Source of the DNA: CALFCX01 sp964603025
Lineage (GTDB): Bacteria; Margulisbacteria; WOR-1; JAKLHX01
Assembly: GCA_964603025.1 (NCBI GenBank)
Contig: CAZRTO010000001.1
Span: 1-64,000, forward strand
DNA: 64,000 bases
Direction of reading: 5' to 3'
The position numbers and the translations under genes are program-made. The notes under the pieces are model-generated. The model searched no databases and was not told where the DNA came from. It worked only from the letters and a program-made list of their open reading frames with translations. Below are positions 31,317 through 40,654 of this stretch, in pieces; positions within the stretch are counted from its first letter, which is position 1, and every line of letters starts with the position of its first letter.

Positions 31317-33701
31317 TTAGCGGACACTCCTGTAATAGAATTTTCTCTGGGCGGATTCATATAGCGGATCACAGGACGATATCCGCCTAAAATGCTCCAG
31401 AGCTTCTTTGGGCCGTTTTGTTTTCAACAGGATCTGGGAAAGGTTGTAATTCGCGGAATTCAGATTTTTATCCGATCTGAGGGCCGACAAAAAGCTCTTT
31501 TCCGCGCCTTCCAGGTCGCCCTTGAGCGCCTGCAAAACACCTGCGTTGTTCAGGTACACCGGATGGGCGGAATCTTCTATCATAAGATTGGAGACCAAAA
31601 GCCGGGCTTTTTCCGTATCCTTGTTGCGCATATGCACTACCGCAAGGTTGTTCTGGGCAGCGAACAGCCCGGGATCCAGCTGGGAAGCCAGCGTAAAATC
31701 ATCCTCGGCCTCTTTTACCTTATCCTTCATGAACTTCTCAAACCCGGAATTGTTCTGTCCCTGGCCGAAAGTGACCGACATAAGGTCCTCGTCATCCGAT
31801 CTGTGGCGCCGGCCGTCCCTGCCCCATACTGCCTTCACGGTACCGGAATCCAGGTCGATCACAGCGGCTAGCGCCTTGTTCCTGACGGAAGCAGGGTCCG
31901 TGTTGTTCAAGTATTTTACCCTTGCGTCAAGGGATTCGAATTCCATATCCTGAGAAAGAACTTTTTCGTATAACCCAACGGATTCGGATATCAGCCCGAA
32001 CGCTTCCTTGCAGCTGCCAGCCTGCGACCAGGATATCTTTTCTGTGTCCGGGTCATCGGTCTTGTACTCGAGCATTTTTTCGAACTGCAGCAAGGCCAGA
32101 TCATAGCGCCCCTGCTCCTTGAATATAACCCCCATGAGCCTGTGGGAGGCTACAGCCCGGGTCGTGTCTTTCAGTGCGTTCTGAAGCGCTCTGGCCGCCG
32201 GATCAAGAGAGCCTCTTTTGAAAAGCAGTCTTGCAAGGTCCAGATTAAGCCCTATCCTCCAGGGATCTTGCTGTATTTTTGACCTTATCAGGGATATTTC
32301 TCTGTCAAGCTCCTTCTCGGAAACCTGTCTGTATCTGTCTTGCAGGTCCTCGTCAAAAGGTCTGAGCTTAAGTGCGGACCGCAAAGCATCCTTTGCCCTG
32401 TTGAGTATCTCTATCTTAGTATAAGCCTCCGCCAGTATCCTGTAGCCGTCAAAATTGCCGCTGTCCTTTTGGACCAGTTCTTCGGCCAGGGTTATAGCCT
32501 TGCGGTTGTCGCCGGCAACAAGAAAAGATTCGGCCAGCACAAGGCACGGCTCGATCATGTTAGGCTCTGTCTTCAGTATCTCCCGGCATTTTTTTTCTAT
32601 CTCCCGGCTTTCCGAAGGATCCAGTTTGAGTACGGCCATATACTGGGACATGGCTTCCTTTGTTTTCCCCTTTGAGAAATTAAGGTCTCCCAGGCTTTTC
32701 CTGGCCAGAGCCTGACCCGGGTAGAGTTCCAGTATTTTTTTGTACCCCATGGCACACCTGTCGGCCAGGGACGGGTCCATTTTTTCAAGGCTGCTGAACA
32801 GCTCTGCGGATTCCGAATATGCCCCCTGATCCATCAGGCACTGCGCAAGAAGGAACATTGCGTCCCTCTCATCGGGATAGGTCTGCAGCAGTCTGCGCAG
32901 AGAAGATACCACCGACTGGTTCTTTTTTGGATCGAGCTTTAAAACCCTGGCAAGCTCCGTAACGGCTTTTGCGGGCTTGAGACATCTTACATAGACTTCC
33001 GCGAGCTGTTCATGCACGAACGTGCTGTTGGGATTCATGCGGGCCAGTTCCTCGATCTTTTGGGTCACTTCGCTTATGACCTCCGGATCGTCGTCAAGCA
33101 TCTGAGCGTAACGCTGAGCGGCGCTCTCGTGGTTGGAAAGCCTGATGTACAGCTCTCCCAGGGCCCTGAGCGCCCGCTTGCTGGACGGATGCATGGAAAC
33201 GATCTTTTCATAGAGGTTCACGGCATCCGCGTAACGCTCCTTTTCCATATAAGCGCCCGCCAAAGATTCCAAAAGGTTTTCATCTATTTTTCCGGTTTCA
33301 AGCGCTTTTTCAAGCAGGGAGATCGCCCCGTCAACCTTGCCTATCTTAAGATAAAGCCGGCCGAATTTGTTGTATATGGCGGCCGTCTCCGGGGACAGCT
33401 CAACAAGCTCTTCAAGCTCTAGGATGGCGGAATCTATATCTCCCTGGAGAATATAAAAATCCACCAGCGCCAGGCGCGCCTGCACATTCTCGATATTATC
33501 CGATATATGTTCTTCAAAATTGACCAGGATGTCCGGCACGATCCTTGGTGAAAAGACCGCGGAAAGCCGGAAATACCTGAGAGATTCCTTGTAATTGCCC
33601 TCTTTCAAAAGACAGGCCCCCATGATCCTGTTAAGCCCCGGATCTTTGGGGTTCTTTTTAAGGGACCTTTTTGTTTCTTCGATCGACAGCACCGGCGGCA
33701 T
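31317..33701 (-). CDS. Large tetratricopeptide-repeat protein
   Basis: 794 aa, no signal peptide or membrane helix. About 18-20 TPR units run the whole length (for example PETAAIYNKFGRLYLKIGKV, HPSSKRALRALGELYIRLSN, NSANYNLSQILLKTKRPKEA). A non-TPR insert at about residues 600-650 contains DLDSGTVKAVWGRDGRRHRS. A scaffold in envelope assembly is plausible, since its start overlaps the stop of the LptF/G-type permease (TAATG). No enzyme domain seen. Confidence 0.85.
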   Translation of the reverse strand: MPPVLSIEETKRSLKKNPKDPGLNRIMGACLLKEGNYKESLRYFRLSAVFSPRIVPDILVNFEEHISDNIENVQARLALVDFYILQGDIDSAILELEELVELSPETAAIYNKFGRLYLKIGKVDGAISLLEKALETGKIDENLLESLAGAYMEKERYADAVNLYEKIVSMHPSSKRALRALGELYIRLSNHESAAQRYAQMLDDDPEVISEVTQKIEELARMNPNSTFVHEQLAEVYVRCLKPAKAVTELARVLKLDPKKNQSVVSSLRRLLQTYPDERDAMFLLAQCLMDQGAYSESAELFSSLEKMDPSLADRCAMGYKKILELYPGQALARKSLGDLNFSKGKTKEAMSQYMAVLKLDPSESREIEKKCREILKTEPNMIEPCLVLAESFLVAGDNRKAITLAEELVQKDSGNFDGYRILAEAYTKIEILNRAKDALRSALKLRPFDEDLQDRYRQVSEKELDREISLIRSKIQQDPWRIGLNLDLARLLFKRGSLDPAARALQNALKDTTRAVASHRLMGVIFKEQGRYDLALLQFEKMLEYKTDDPDTEKISWSQAGSCKEAFGLISESVGLYEKVLSQDMEFESLDARVKYLNNTDPASVRNKALAAVIDLDSGTVKAVWGRDGRRHRSDDEDLMSVTFGQGQNNSGFEKFMKDKVKEAEDDFTLASQLDPGLFAAQNNLAVVHMRNKDTEKARLLVSNLMIEDSAHPVYLNNAGVLQALKGDLEGAEKSFLSALRSDKNLNSANYNLSQILLKTKRPKEALEHFRRISSCDPLYESAQRKFYYRSVR

Positions 33702-34774
33702 TAGCGTCTTGCCTCCCTATAAATAAGAATTATACCAAACAAAGCGACAAGTGCCGGGGGGAACCAGGCCGCTGCCAGAGGTGATATCATGCCTCCCCGT
33801 CCCATCGAACGGAAAACCGAAGCAAAAACATAAAAGCTGAAGACTATGACCACGGATATGACAAAGCCCCACGATTTACCGGCTCTCTGGGCCGGGATGC
33901 TCAGCGGTATACCCAGGAGCGCGAATACCAGTGTGGTAGACGGAATAGAGAACTTCATGAAGAGATCAGTGGCCAGAGCCGCGGTGCTTACCCCTCCCCT
34001 GTCCATCTGGGCTATCAGCGCCTTGAGCTCGGCGCTGTTCATTTCGTCCGTCGTCTTCTGCTGCGAAAATCGCATAACGTCCTCTTCCACCAGTATGTCC
34101 GCCTCGGCAAACGCGGCCTCATACTTGAGGCTCCCTGTCTCGTCAAAGCTGTGTATGACCCCGTCGGTGAGCTTCCACTTGCCGCCGTCAGGCACAGCCT
34201 TTTTGGCGGTTATTATCCTGGGGAACGGAGCTCCGGTAAGCTCATACACCATCACTTCCTCAAGCACCGAGTTCCTGTTGGACACCCTGCGGACGTAGTA
34301 ATGCCTTCCGAACGAATCTTTGAAGAACACGTTCTCCTTGATATCCGTGACGGGTTGTTTGTATATTATCTGCCGTATGATCCCGTCCGATATCTTGTTG
34401 GTGAGAGGGACCAGGGACTCATTTGTGAAAAAAGCCATAACGCTTATGGCTATCGATATCAGGACCACCGGAACGGTTATCCTGAAAAAGCTGATCCCCG
34501 ACGTCCTCATCGCCGCCAGCTCATTCTCCCGGGACAGCCTCCCGAGCACCAGAGCCGCGGCAAAGAGGAACGAAACGGGGAACGTGAGTACCATTATTGC
34601 CGGTAATTTGTATATTATGAGCCGAACGATCGCCCAGACGGGTATGCCCTTGTTGATGATCATATCGACGAAGGTAAAGAGCAGATCCGTCGTCATGATC
34701 AGGACAAAGCCCGCAATGCCCAGCAAAAAAGGAGAAACCAGTTCGCCGGCCAAATAACGGTCAAGGATTTTCAT
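33701..34774 (-). CDS. LptF/LptG-type lipopolysaccharide export permease
   Basis: 357 aa, YjgP/YjgQ family. Three N-terminal membrane helices (about 12-110, with FPVSFLFAAALVLGRLSREN), a periplasmic beta-rich domain (about 130-260) and three C-terminal helices. It is a membrane subunit of the LptB2FG exporter. Only one such gene is here and lptB/lptC are not next to it, so LptF and LptG cannot be told apart. Overlaps rpsU by 4 nt and the TPR gene by 1 nt. Confidence 0.9.
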   Translation of the reverse strand: MKILDRYLAGELVSPFLLGIAGFVLIMTTDLLFTFVDMIINKGIPVWAIVRLIIYKLPAIMVLTFPVSFLFAAALVLGRLSRENELAAMRTSGISFFRITVPVVLISIAISVMAFFTNESLVPLTNKISDGIIRQIIYKQPVTDIKENVFFKDSFGRHYYVRRVSNRNSVLEEVMVYELTGAPFPRIITAKKAVPDGGKWKLTDGVIHSFDETGSLKYEAAFAEADILVEEDVMRFSQQKTTDEMNSAELKALIAQMDRGGVSTAALATDLFMKFSIPSTTLVFALLGIPLSIPAQRAGKSWGFVISVVIVFSFYVFASVFRSMGRGGMISPLAAAWFPPALVALFGIILIYREARR

Positions 34775-34971
34775 TGAAAGTCAGCTTCTCTTTGCCGCCT
34801 TTTCTCTCGTTTTATTGCCTGAGCAAGTTCTCTTCTTTTTTTCTGAGAAGGTTTTTCGTAGAACTCTCTTCTTTTCATTTCCTCGAGCAAACCTTCTTTT
34901 CTCAGCTTGCTCTTGAATTTTCTCAGGGCCTTGTCGATAGGTTCATCCCTTCGGACCTCTATCCTAGTCAA
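34771..34971 (-). CDS. rpsU: 30S ribosomal protein S21
   Basis: 66 aa: IEVRRDEPIDKALRKFKSKL, REFYEKPSQKKRREL and a basic tail. It starts at TTG with GGGAGGG six bases upstream, and no ATG is available. Its stop overlaps the start of the permease (ATGA). S21 stabilises the anti-Shine-Dalgarno region, so its presence argues that SD-led initiation is used alongside the leaderless starts seen elsewhere. Confidence 0.94.
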   Translation of the reverse strand: MTRIEVRRDEPIDKALRKFKSKLRKEGLLEEMKRREFYEKPSQKKRRELAQAIKREKRRQREADFQ

Positions 34972-35011
34972 AAATATCCCTCCCTTTTTATATGATCTTT
35001 AAGCATTTTCC

Positions 35012-35356
35012 CTAGCCGGGGGGCCAAAACATCTGACGTCCGGCCAGGAGGTGAAAATGCAGGTGGTCCACGGTCTGACCTCCTGCGCTTCCGGAATTGG
35101 CCACCACGCGGAACCCGTTGCTGAAGGCCCCGGAAGTATCCTTACTAATGATAGCATTTATCGCGGCAAATATTTCGGCAAATACGCCGGGATCGGCGGC
35201 TTTTTCCACGCCGCCTATGTGCTTAACGGGTATAACCACTATATGCACCGGAGCCTGAGGGTTTATATCACGGAAGGCCACGGTGTTTTCGTCCCTGTGG
35301 ACGATATCGGACTGTAAAGAACCCGAGGCTATCCTGCAAAATATGCAATCACTCAT
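35012..35356 (-). CDS. HIT-family (HINT-like) nucleotide hydrolase
   Basis: 114 aa, the standard size of bacterial HinT-type purine nucleoside phosphoramidases. Zinc-type Cys4/Cys7 (CIFC), VAFRDINPQAPVHIVVIPVKH and the histidine triad HLHFHLL (H98, H100, H102), ending WPPG. The start overlaps the ricT stop by 8 nt. Confidence 0.94.
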   Translation of the reverse strand: MSDCIFCRIASGSLQSDIVHRDENTVAFRDINPQAPVHIVVIPVKHIGGVEKAADPGVFAEIFAAINAIISKDTSGAFSNGFRVVANSGSAGGQTVDHLHFHLLAGRQMFWPPG

Positions 35357-36023
35357 CAGGCCCTTCCCCTTTTTCCTTTTTACTGCAGGGCGACTCGTAC
35401 TTGAGACAGCACAGGAATTTACCGCAGAGCCCGCAGATCTTGGACTGGTTTATGGCTATCCCCTGCTCTTTCAGCATTTTTACCGATACGTGCGGAAACT
35501 CGACGAGAAAAGACGCGCAGCAGACCTTTCTTCCGCATGGGCCTATGCCTGATTTAAGACGCGCCTGTTCGCGGGGGCCCAGCGAATGGAGCTCTATCTT
35601 GCGACCCGATTGCGCTGACAGGTCTTTGGTAAACTGACGGCTGGAAAAAGTCTTTTTCGGGTCCAGGACCTTGTAGTAATAGATGACCTTGCTCTCGTCA
35701 AAAAGCAGCTCTGTCTCCAGTATCCTTATAGGAAGGTCCAGTTCCGCTATTTTTTTCTTCGCGTCAGCCGCTGCCGCCTTCTCCTTTTCCTGGAGGGCAG
35801 AGGCCTTTTGTACATCGTCCGGCGTGGCATAGCGGACGACCTTTTTCAGTTTGATCTCTGCCCCTATATGCAGCTGTTTTTCACAGATCATTTTGACGAT
35901 CCTGCCATATTCCAGCCCGCGGCCGGTCTCAGCCACGACATAGCTGCCGATGTTAAGAGAATCCTCTTTATAGCCGGTAATGGGTATGGTATTGCCGAAT
36001 TTTCTGAACATTATGCCGAGCAT
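35349..36023 (-). CDS. ricT: PSP1-domain protein, RicT/YaaT-like
   Basis: 224 aa from the ATG preceded by GGGAGG nine bases upstream, in the last codons of holB. The PSP1 domain (ITGYKEDSLNIGSYVVAET through the KTFSSRQFTKDL region) and the Cys-rich signature GIGPCGRKVCCASFL with CGLCGKFLCCLKYE are present. In Bacillus the Ric proteins carry Fe-S clusters and promote RNase Y-dependent mRNA processing. Neighbours holB-ricT match the Bacillus order. Confidence 0.92.
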   Translation of the reverse strand: MLGIMFRKFGNTIPITGYKEDSLNIGSYVVAETGRGLEYGRIVKMICEKQLHIGAEIKLKKVVRYATPDDVQKASALQEKEKAAAADAKKKIAELDLPIRILETELLFDESKVIYYYKVLDPKKTFSSRQFTKDLSAQSGRKIELHSLGPREQARLKSGIGPCGRKVCCASFLVEFPHVSVKMLKEQGIAINQSKICGLCGKFLCCLKYESPCSKKEKGEGPDE

Positions 36024-36781
36024 TTTATCCAACCTCCCAGACTAAGGACCATTCGGTCCATAAGTATCTTTATATTCGCGTTCTTTTTCAGGTCTTTTAT
36101 CGCGGACATTACGATCCTCGCCTTAGGAATCTCCCCCTTGCCGAAAAAATGCAGAACAAGGGCCTTCAACCTGTCCTCCGCCTCCTGTCTTTCGTTCTCT
36201 TTAGGAAGCCTGGCCAGATCGGACGAGAACATAAGAAGTGAAGGGATATCATATCCCTTGGGCAGTTCGCACTCCGCCTGCGCGTCCTTGGGCTGGTTAG
36301 CGAAGACTATTTTTTGGCATCTGGACAGGACCGTTTTAGGGATATTGTCCGACGACGCGATAAGGATGAACACAACCCCTTGCGGCGGTTCCTCCAGGAC
36401 CTTTAAAAAACTGTTGGCCGCAGCGTCCTCAATGCAGTCGGCGTCAACTATTCTTATCACCAGGGATCTCCCCTCCACAGGACCCAGCTTTACACGCTCC
36501 TTGAGGTCACGCACCGCATCTATCTTGATTATCCTTTTTTTGCCCTCGGGAAGAAGCGTTATAAAATCCGGATGTGTCCCGGAAGCTATTTTTTTACAGC
36601 TGAGGCAGGTCCCGCAGGCCTCTCCGCAGTTGAGCAGCCTGGCAAACTCTTCGGCAAAAGCGGACATCTCACCGATATCCTGCCCCTGAAAAAGATACGC
36701 GCAGGCGACTTTCGAGGCTGCGTGCGCCCCCAAAAGCATTTTTTTCGCGCGAGGCTCTCCTTTTATCAGATCAAAGACCAT
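36011..36781 (-). CDS. holB: DNA polymerase III delta' subunit
   Basis: 256 aa, shorter than E. coli HolB (334). Starts MVFDLIKGEPRAKK; the Walker A position is degenerate (FQGQDIGEMSAF), as expected for delta'. A four-cysteine zinc module (CGEACGTCLSCKK) and the sensor region EEPPQGVVFILIASS are visible. It is part of the clamp loader. A TATAAT lies 10 nt before the ATG. The 3' end overlaps ricT. Confidence 0.92.
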   Translation of the reverse strand: MVFDLIKGEPRAKKMLLGAHAASKVACAYLFQGQDIGEMSAFAEEFARLLNCGEACGTCLSCKKIASGTHPDFITLLPEGKKRIIKIDAVRDLKERVKLGPVEGRSLVIRIVDADCIEDAAANSFLKVLEEPPQGVVFILIASSDNIPKTVLSRCQKIVFANQPKDAQAECELPKGYDIPSLLMFSSDLARLPKENERQEAEDRLKALVLHFFGKGEIPKARIVMSAIKDLKKNANIKILMDRMVLSLGGWIKCSA

Positions 36782-36835
36782 TGATGTGTAGATTATAACA
36801 CGGCTGAAAATCAAAACCAGCCTTGGGGAAGAGCC

Positions 36836-39004
36836 TCATTTGACATATGAGACCCTGTAGACATCGTAAACATCCGAAAGCTTGCGTATGGCCGCCATGA
36901 TCTGCTTGAGATGATCGACACTGGTGACATCAATGACTATATTGATAAGGGCCGTCGAGCCGCGCGCGGTCTTGACCTCAACGGCATCAATATTGGTCCT
37001 GGTCTCGGATATCTGGGCCATCACGTCCTTTAAAAGCCCCACCCGGTCAAAAGCCTCTACATCTATTCCGACCGGATAGGTCTCGACACCGTCACTGTCC
37101 CATTCTATTTTCACCAGATTGAGGTTCTGCTCGTTTTCCTTTGCGACATTGGGACAATCGGCCCTGTGCACCGATACTCCGCGACCCTTGGTGACAAATC
37201 CGACTATCTCATCGCCCGGAAGCGGATAACAACACTTGGAAAGTCTGGTCAGGATATTTTCCATCCCCACGACCCTGACACCGCCCCGATGCTTCTTTGC
37301 CTTCTGCTGCAGGCTTTTGGCTTTTGCGGTCTCCTGTTCGTGAGGTGTGAGCACTTTCTCCTGTTCAAGGGTCTTTCTTATAAGCCGAACGGCCTGGGAA
37401 AAGCTTAATTCCCCGCTTCCTATCAGCGCGCAAAGATCGTCAAAAGAGTCCGCCCCGGCCTGCGCGAGAAAGCCGTCGGGACTTATTTTTGATATCGTTT
37501 CGCCCATATCGAGGCCGAACCTGTCAAATTCCTCTTCGAGCATCATCCGCCCCCTGGCTATATGCTCTTCCCTCTTTTCTTTCTTGAACCACTGCTTTAT
37601 CTTGTTCCTTGTGCCGGAAGTGCGCACAAATTTAAGCCAGTCTATCCTGGGCGATTCTTTGGAAGAAGTGAGTATCTGCACTATGTCCCCGTTGTTGAGG
37701 GTATAGTCAAGAGGGACTATATGTCCGTTCACCTTTGCGCCCACGCACTTGTGCCCGACTGCAGTATGCACATGGTATGCAAAATCCACGGGTGTGGACC
37801 CGACCGGAAGGTCGTACACATCCCCCTTGGGCGAGTAGACAAAGACCTCGTCCATAAAAAAATCTATTTTTACGTTCTCCAGGAAATCCTTGGCGCTCTT
37901 TACCTCTTTTTGATAGTCCAGCATCTCCCTTATCCAGGAAAGCTTTTTATCGAATGTCTCGTCGCTTGAAGCCCCTTCCTTATATTTCCAGTGGGCAGCT
38001 ATGCCGTACTCGGCCATCCGATGCATCTGCTTGGTCCTTATCTGTATCTCCACCGGCTTGCCGCTGCCCCCCATTACGGTGGTATGCAACGTCTGATAGC
38101 CGTTGGGTTTTGGCAGGGCTATGAAATCCCTGAACCTGCCCGGTACGGGCTTCCACATGGAGTGAACTATGCCCAGCACCGCATAGCAATCCTTTATGCT
38201 TTCCACGATCACTCTTATGGCGATAAGGTCGTAGATATCATCAAATTCCACGTTCTTTTGAACTAGTTTGTTGTATATGCTGTAAAAATGTTTAGAACGC
38301 CCTGTTATCTGGGTGGCTATGCCGACTTTTGTGAGCGCGTCCCTTACCTTGTCTATGAACTCAGAGATATATCTTTCGCGCTCCTCCTTTTTTTCGGCCA
38401 CGAGCTCCTTTATCTTCAGGTATTGATCAGGCTCAAGGTAATAAAAAGCAAGGTCTTCAAGCTCCCACTTAAGCTTCCACATGCCCAGCCTGTGGGCCAG
38501 CGGAGCATAGATCTCCATGGTCTCTTTTGCGACATCCTTTTGCCTGTCCGGAGGAAGATATATGAGAGTCTGCATATTGTGCAGCCTGTCGGCGAGCTTT
38601 ATAAGTATTATTCTCAGGTCCTGCGCCATGGCGACGAACATCTTCCTGAAGTTCTCCGCCTGGCGTTCTTCCTTGGTCTCGAAGGACAGCTTTCCCAGCT
38701 TGGTGACGCCCATCACAAGCCTGCGCACCTGTTCCCCGAACTCCTGCCTTATTAGCTCCTCGGAAACGTGGCCGTCCTCTACCGCATCGTGCAACAATGC
38801 CGCCACTATGGAGTGAGTGTCCTGCTCAAGATCGGCAAGTATCTCCGCGACGGCGATAGGATGAGTGATGAACGGTTCGCCAGAAAGCCTGCTCTGCCCT
38901 TCGTGGGCGGCTGAAGCGAAATCAGCCGCTTTTTTGACAATTTCTAAATCGGCCTGAGGATCGTACTTTATTATCTTTTCAACAAGGTTTTCTGTCTGGA
39001 CCAT
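36836..39004 (-). CDS. relA: Bifunctional (p)ppGpp synthetase/hydrolase (RelA/SpoT homologue)
   Basis: 722 aa, full length. The HD hydrolase domain has HDAVED (72-77), so hydrolase activity is likely. The synthetase domain contains GRFRDFIALPKPNGYQTLHT, with the RFRD form typical of bifunctional enzymes rather than the EXDD form of RelA. TGS (VYSPKGDVYDLPVGSTPVDF), the zinc-finger-like region and a C-terminal ACT domain follow. It controls the stringent response together with ribosomal L11. Confidence 0.96.
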   Translation of the reverse strand: MVQTENLVEKIIKYDPQADLEIVKKAADFASAAHEGQSRLSGEPFITHPIAVAEILADLEQDTHSIVAALLHDAVEDGHVSEELIRQEFGEQVRRLVMGVTKLGKLSFETKEERQAENFRKMFVAMAQDLRIILIKLADRLHNMQTLIYLPPDRQKDVAKETMEIYAPLAHRLGMWKLKWELEDLAFYYLEPDQYLKIKELVAEKKEERERYISEFIDKVRDALTKVGIATQITGRSKHFYSIYNKLVQKNVEFDDIYDLIAIRVIVESIKDCYAVLGIVHSMWKPVPGRFRDFIALPKPNGYQTLHTTVMGGSGKPVEIQIRTKQMHRMAEYGIAAHWKYKEGASSDETFDKKLSWIREMLDYQKEVKSAKDFLENVKIDFFMDEVFVYSPKGDVYDLPVGSTPVDFAYHVHTAVGHKCVGAKVNGHIVPLDYTLNNGDIVQILTSSKESPRIDWLKFVRTSGTRNKIKQWFKKEKREEHIARGRMMLEEEFDRFGLDMGETISKISPDGFLAQAGADSFDDLCALIGSGELSFSQAVRLIRKTLEQEKVLTPHEQETAKAKSLQQKAKKHRGGVRVVGMENILTRLSKCCYPLPGDEIVGFVTKGRGVSVHRADCPNVAKENEQNLNLVKIEWDSDGVETYPVGIDVEAFDRVGLLKDVMAQISETRTNIDAVEVKTARGSTALINIVIDVTSVDHLKQIMAAIRKLSDVYDVYRVSYVK

Positions 39005-39013
39005 TTAAAATGT

Positions 39014-39712
39014 TCACATCCCTCGCCGGGAAAAACCGCCGGTCCTTCTCCCCATAACGCCTATCCCCGGCGGGATCGCGCTCCTTTTTCTATGGTCATA
39101 GCGGTTCTGCGAGGAATGGGAAGAACTGGATGAATGCTGGGACTGCGACTGTCTGGATCCGACAAGTTTTGAGGCAAGCCAGATCTTCGAGGACATTTCT
39201 ATGCTTGTCATGACCTCCAGGGCTTCTTCTATGGTGGCCGCGGCGGCGAACACACCGTAACCTTTTATGACGGCAGCATAAGGATTGGCGGACAAGGATG
39301 AAGACATCACTGACTTTAAGATCTCCGACTGGTCGCCGATCTGGCGCGGCTTGATGATCGAAAGCCCCTGGGGAAAGAATGCCTGCCCTTTTGAATCCTG
39401 CGGCAGGATCTTGTTCTCGGTAACGCAGAGCGCCAGGGCATTTGGCAGGTGGGCATGCACCACTGCAGAGTGTCTCGAAGCGGCGTATATCGCCCTATGT
39501 ACCGGAAGGTCCCGGGACGCGATACCGTCCGAAGGGGAGGTGCCTTCCAGAGGAACTTCCAGCAGGTCCTCCTTATTAAGGCTTGAGAGCATCGCCAGCC
39601 TTGAGGTTATTATAATGCCGCCTTCCTGCCTTACGCTGATATTTCCGCTGTGGGAATCGTTGCAGCCGCTCGCGAACAGGATCTCTCCGGTCTTTTTGAA
39701 CCTTTCGAACAT
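39014..39712 (-). CDS. Class II aldolase/adducin-family protein with altered metal site
   Basis: 232 aa. Fold signatures SGCNDSHSGNISVRQEGGIIIT and VVHAHLPNALAL (zinc ligands H86, H88) are present. The third ligand normally lies in an N-H-G motif, but here the segment reads VIKGYGVFA with Tyr152. The usual catalytic Glu of the SSE motif is Asp68 (ASRDLP). The last ~45 residues are a Ser/Gln-rich then Arg/Gly-rich tail (SQHSSSSSHSSQN...) foreign to the family. It may be inactive or changed in activity. It follows a PfkB kinase by 5 bp. Confidence 0.8.
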   Translation of the reverse strand: MFERFKKTGEILFASGCNDSHSGNISVRQEGGIIITSRLAMLSSLNKEDLLEVPLEGTSPSDGIASRDLPVHRAIYAASRHSAVVHAHLPNALALCVTENKILPQDSKGQAFFPQGLSIIKPRQIGDQSEILKSVMSSSLSANPYAAVIKGYGVFAAAATIEEALEVMTSIEMSSKIWLASKLVGSRQSQSQHSSSSSHSSQNRYDHRKRSAIPPGIGVMGRRTGGFSRRGM

Positions 39713-39717
39713 GTCAG

Positions 39718-40653
39718 TTACTCCTTCCCCGGGAACAGATTATTTTCAAGACCGCCGAAACTCGCACATTGCCGTATATGGGAATACCTTGCTATTATCT
39801 CGTCTTTTGTGAGCGTTCTCATCCTCTCAAGAGAGAAATCCTCGACATTGAAAGAGGCCATAACACAGCCGACGATGACCGCTTTTCTCAGGCTTTCCTC
39901 GTCGGCTTTTGCAACGGCTGAGAGATATCCGATAAAACCTCCGGCAAAAGTGTCGCCCGCGCCAGTGGGATCGGTCAAAAGGTCCTGAGGGAATGACGGC
40001 GCGGAAAAACTGGAACCTTTGGAAAAAAGTAGGGCTCCATGCTCCCCTTTTTTGATTATAACATAACGGCAGCCCATTCCCAGTATCAGCGAGGCGGCCT
40101 TTATAAGGTTGGGGTCGTCCGAAATTTGCCTGGCCTCCATTTCGTTGAGTATCATCACATCAAGCCTTGGGATCAGCTTTAAAAGAGTATCTTTTTTATT
40201 CTCTATCCAATAGTTCATTGTATCGGCTGCTATCATGCTCGGCTTATCAAGCTGTTCTATTATGTGCATCTGTATGTCAGGATCGAGATTGGCCAAAAGC
40301 ACATGGGAACACGATCTGTGGGCAGGACTTAATTTCGGGTCGAATTCCGAGAGCACGTTGAGGTCGGTCCTGACGGTATGCGCGGTGTTCATGTCATATT
40401 CGTAAAAACCTTCCCAGTGGAAAGTTTTGCCTTCCTTTACTTCCAGCCCCGAAAGTCCTATGCCGCGGGACCTTAGAAAATCGGAATGCTCGGCAGGAAA
40501 ATCACGGCCTACCGCTCCCAGCAGTTCTACAGGGGCAAAAAAGCTGGCCGATACGCCGGCATGGACGGCGGAACCTCCCAGGGCCATCTTTCTCCGGCCG
40601 AACGGGGTCTTAAGATCGTCAAGAGCCATTGAGCCTGCTACAAGAACGCTCAT
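39718..40653 (-). CDS. PfkB-family sugar/nucleoside kinase
   Basis: 311 aa from MSVLVAGSMALDD, just after the proS stop. The ribokinase-type fold is shown by LGGSAVHAGVSASFF and GAVGRDFP, and the C-terminal DPTGAGDTFAGGFIGYL with the catalytic Asp. The substrate is unknown. Adjacency to an aldolase-fold protein suggests the pair handles a phosphorylated sugar such as a deoxypentose, but the aldolase metal site is altered, so this is weak. Confidence 0.88.
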   Translation of the reverse strand: MSVLVAGSMALDDLKTPFGRRKMALGGSAVHAGVSASFFAPVELLGAVGRDFPAEHSDFLRSRGIGLSGLEVKEGKTFHWEGFYEYDMNTAHTVRTDLNVLSEFDPKLSPAHRSCSHVLLANLDPDIQMHIIEQLDKPSMIAADTMNYWIENKKDTLLKLIPRLDVMILNEMEARQISDDPNLIKAASLILGMGCRYVIIKKGEHGALLFSKGSSFSAPSFPQDLLTDPTGAGDTFAGGFIGYLSAVAKADEESLRKAVIVGCVMASFNVEDFSLERMRTLTKDEIIARYSHIRQCASFGGLENNLFPGKE

Positions 40654-40654
40654 A

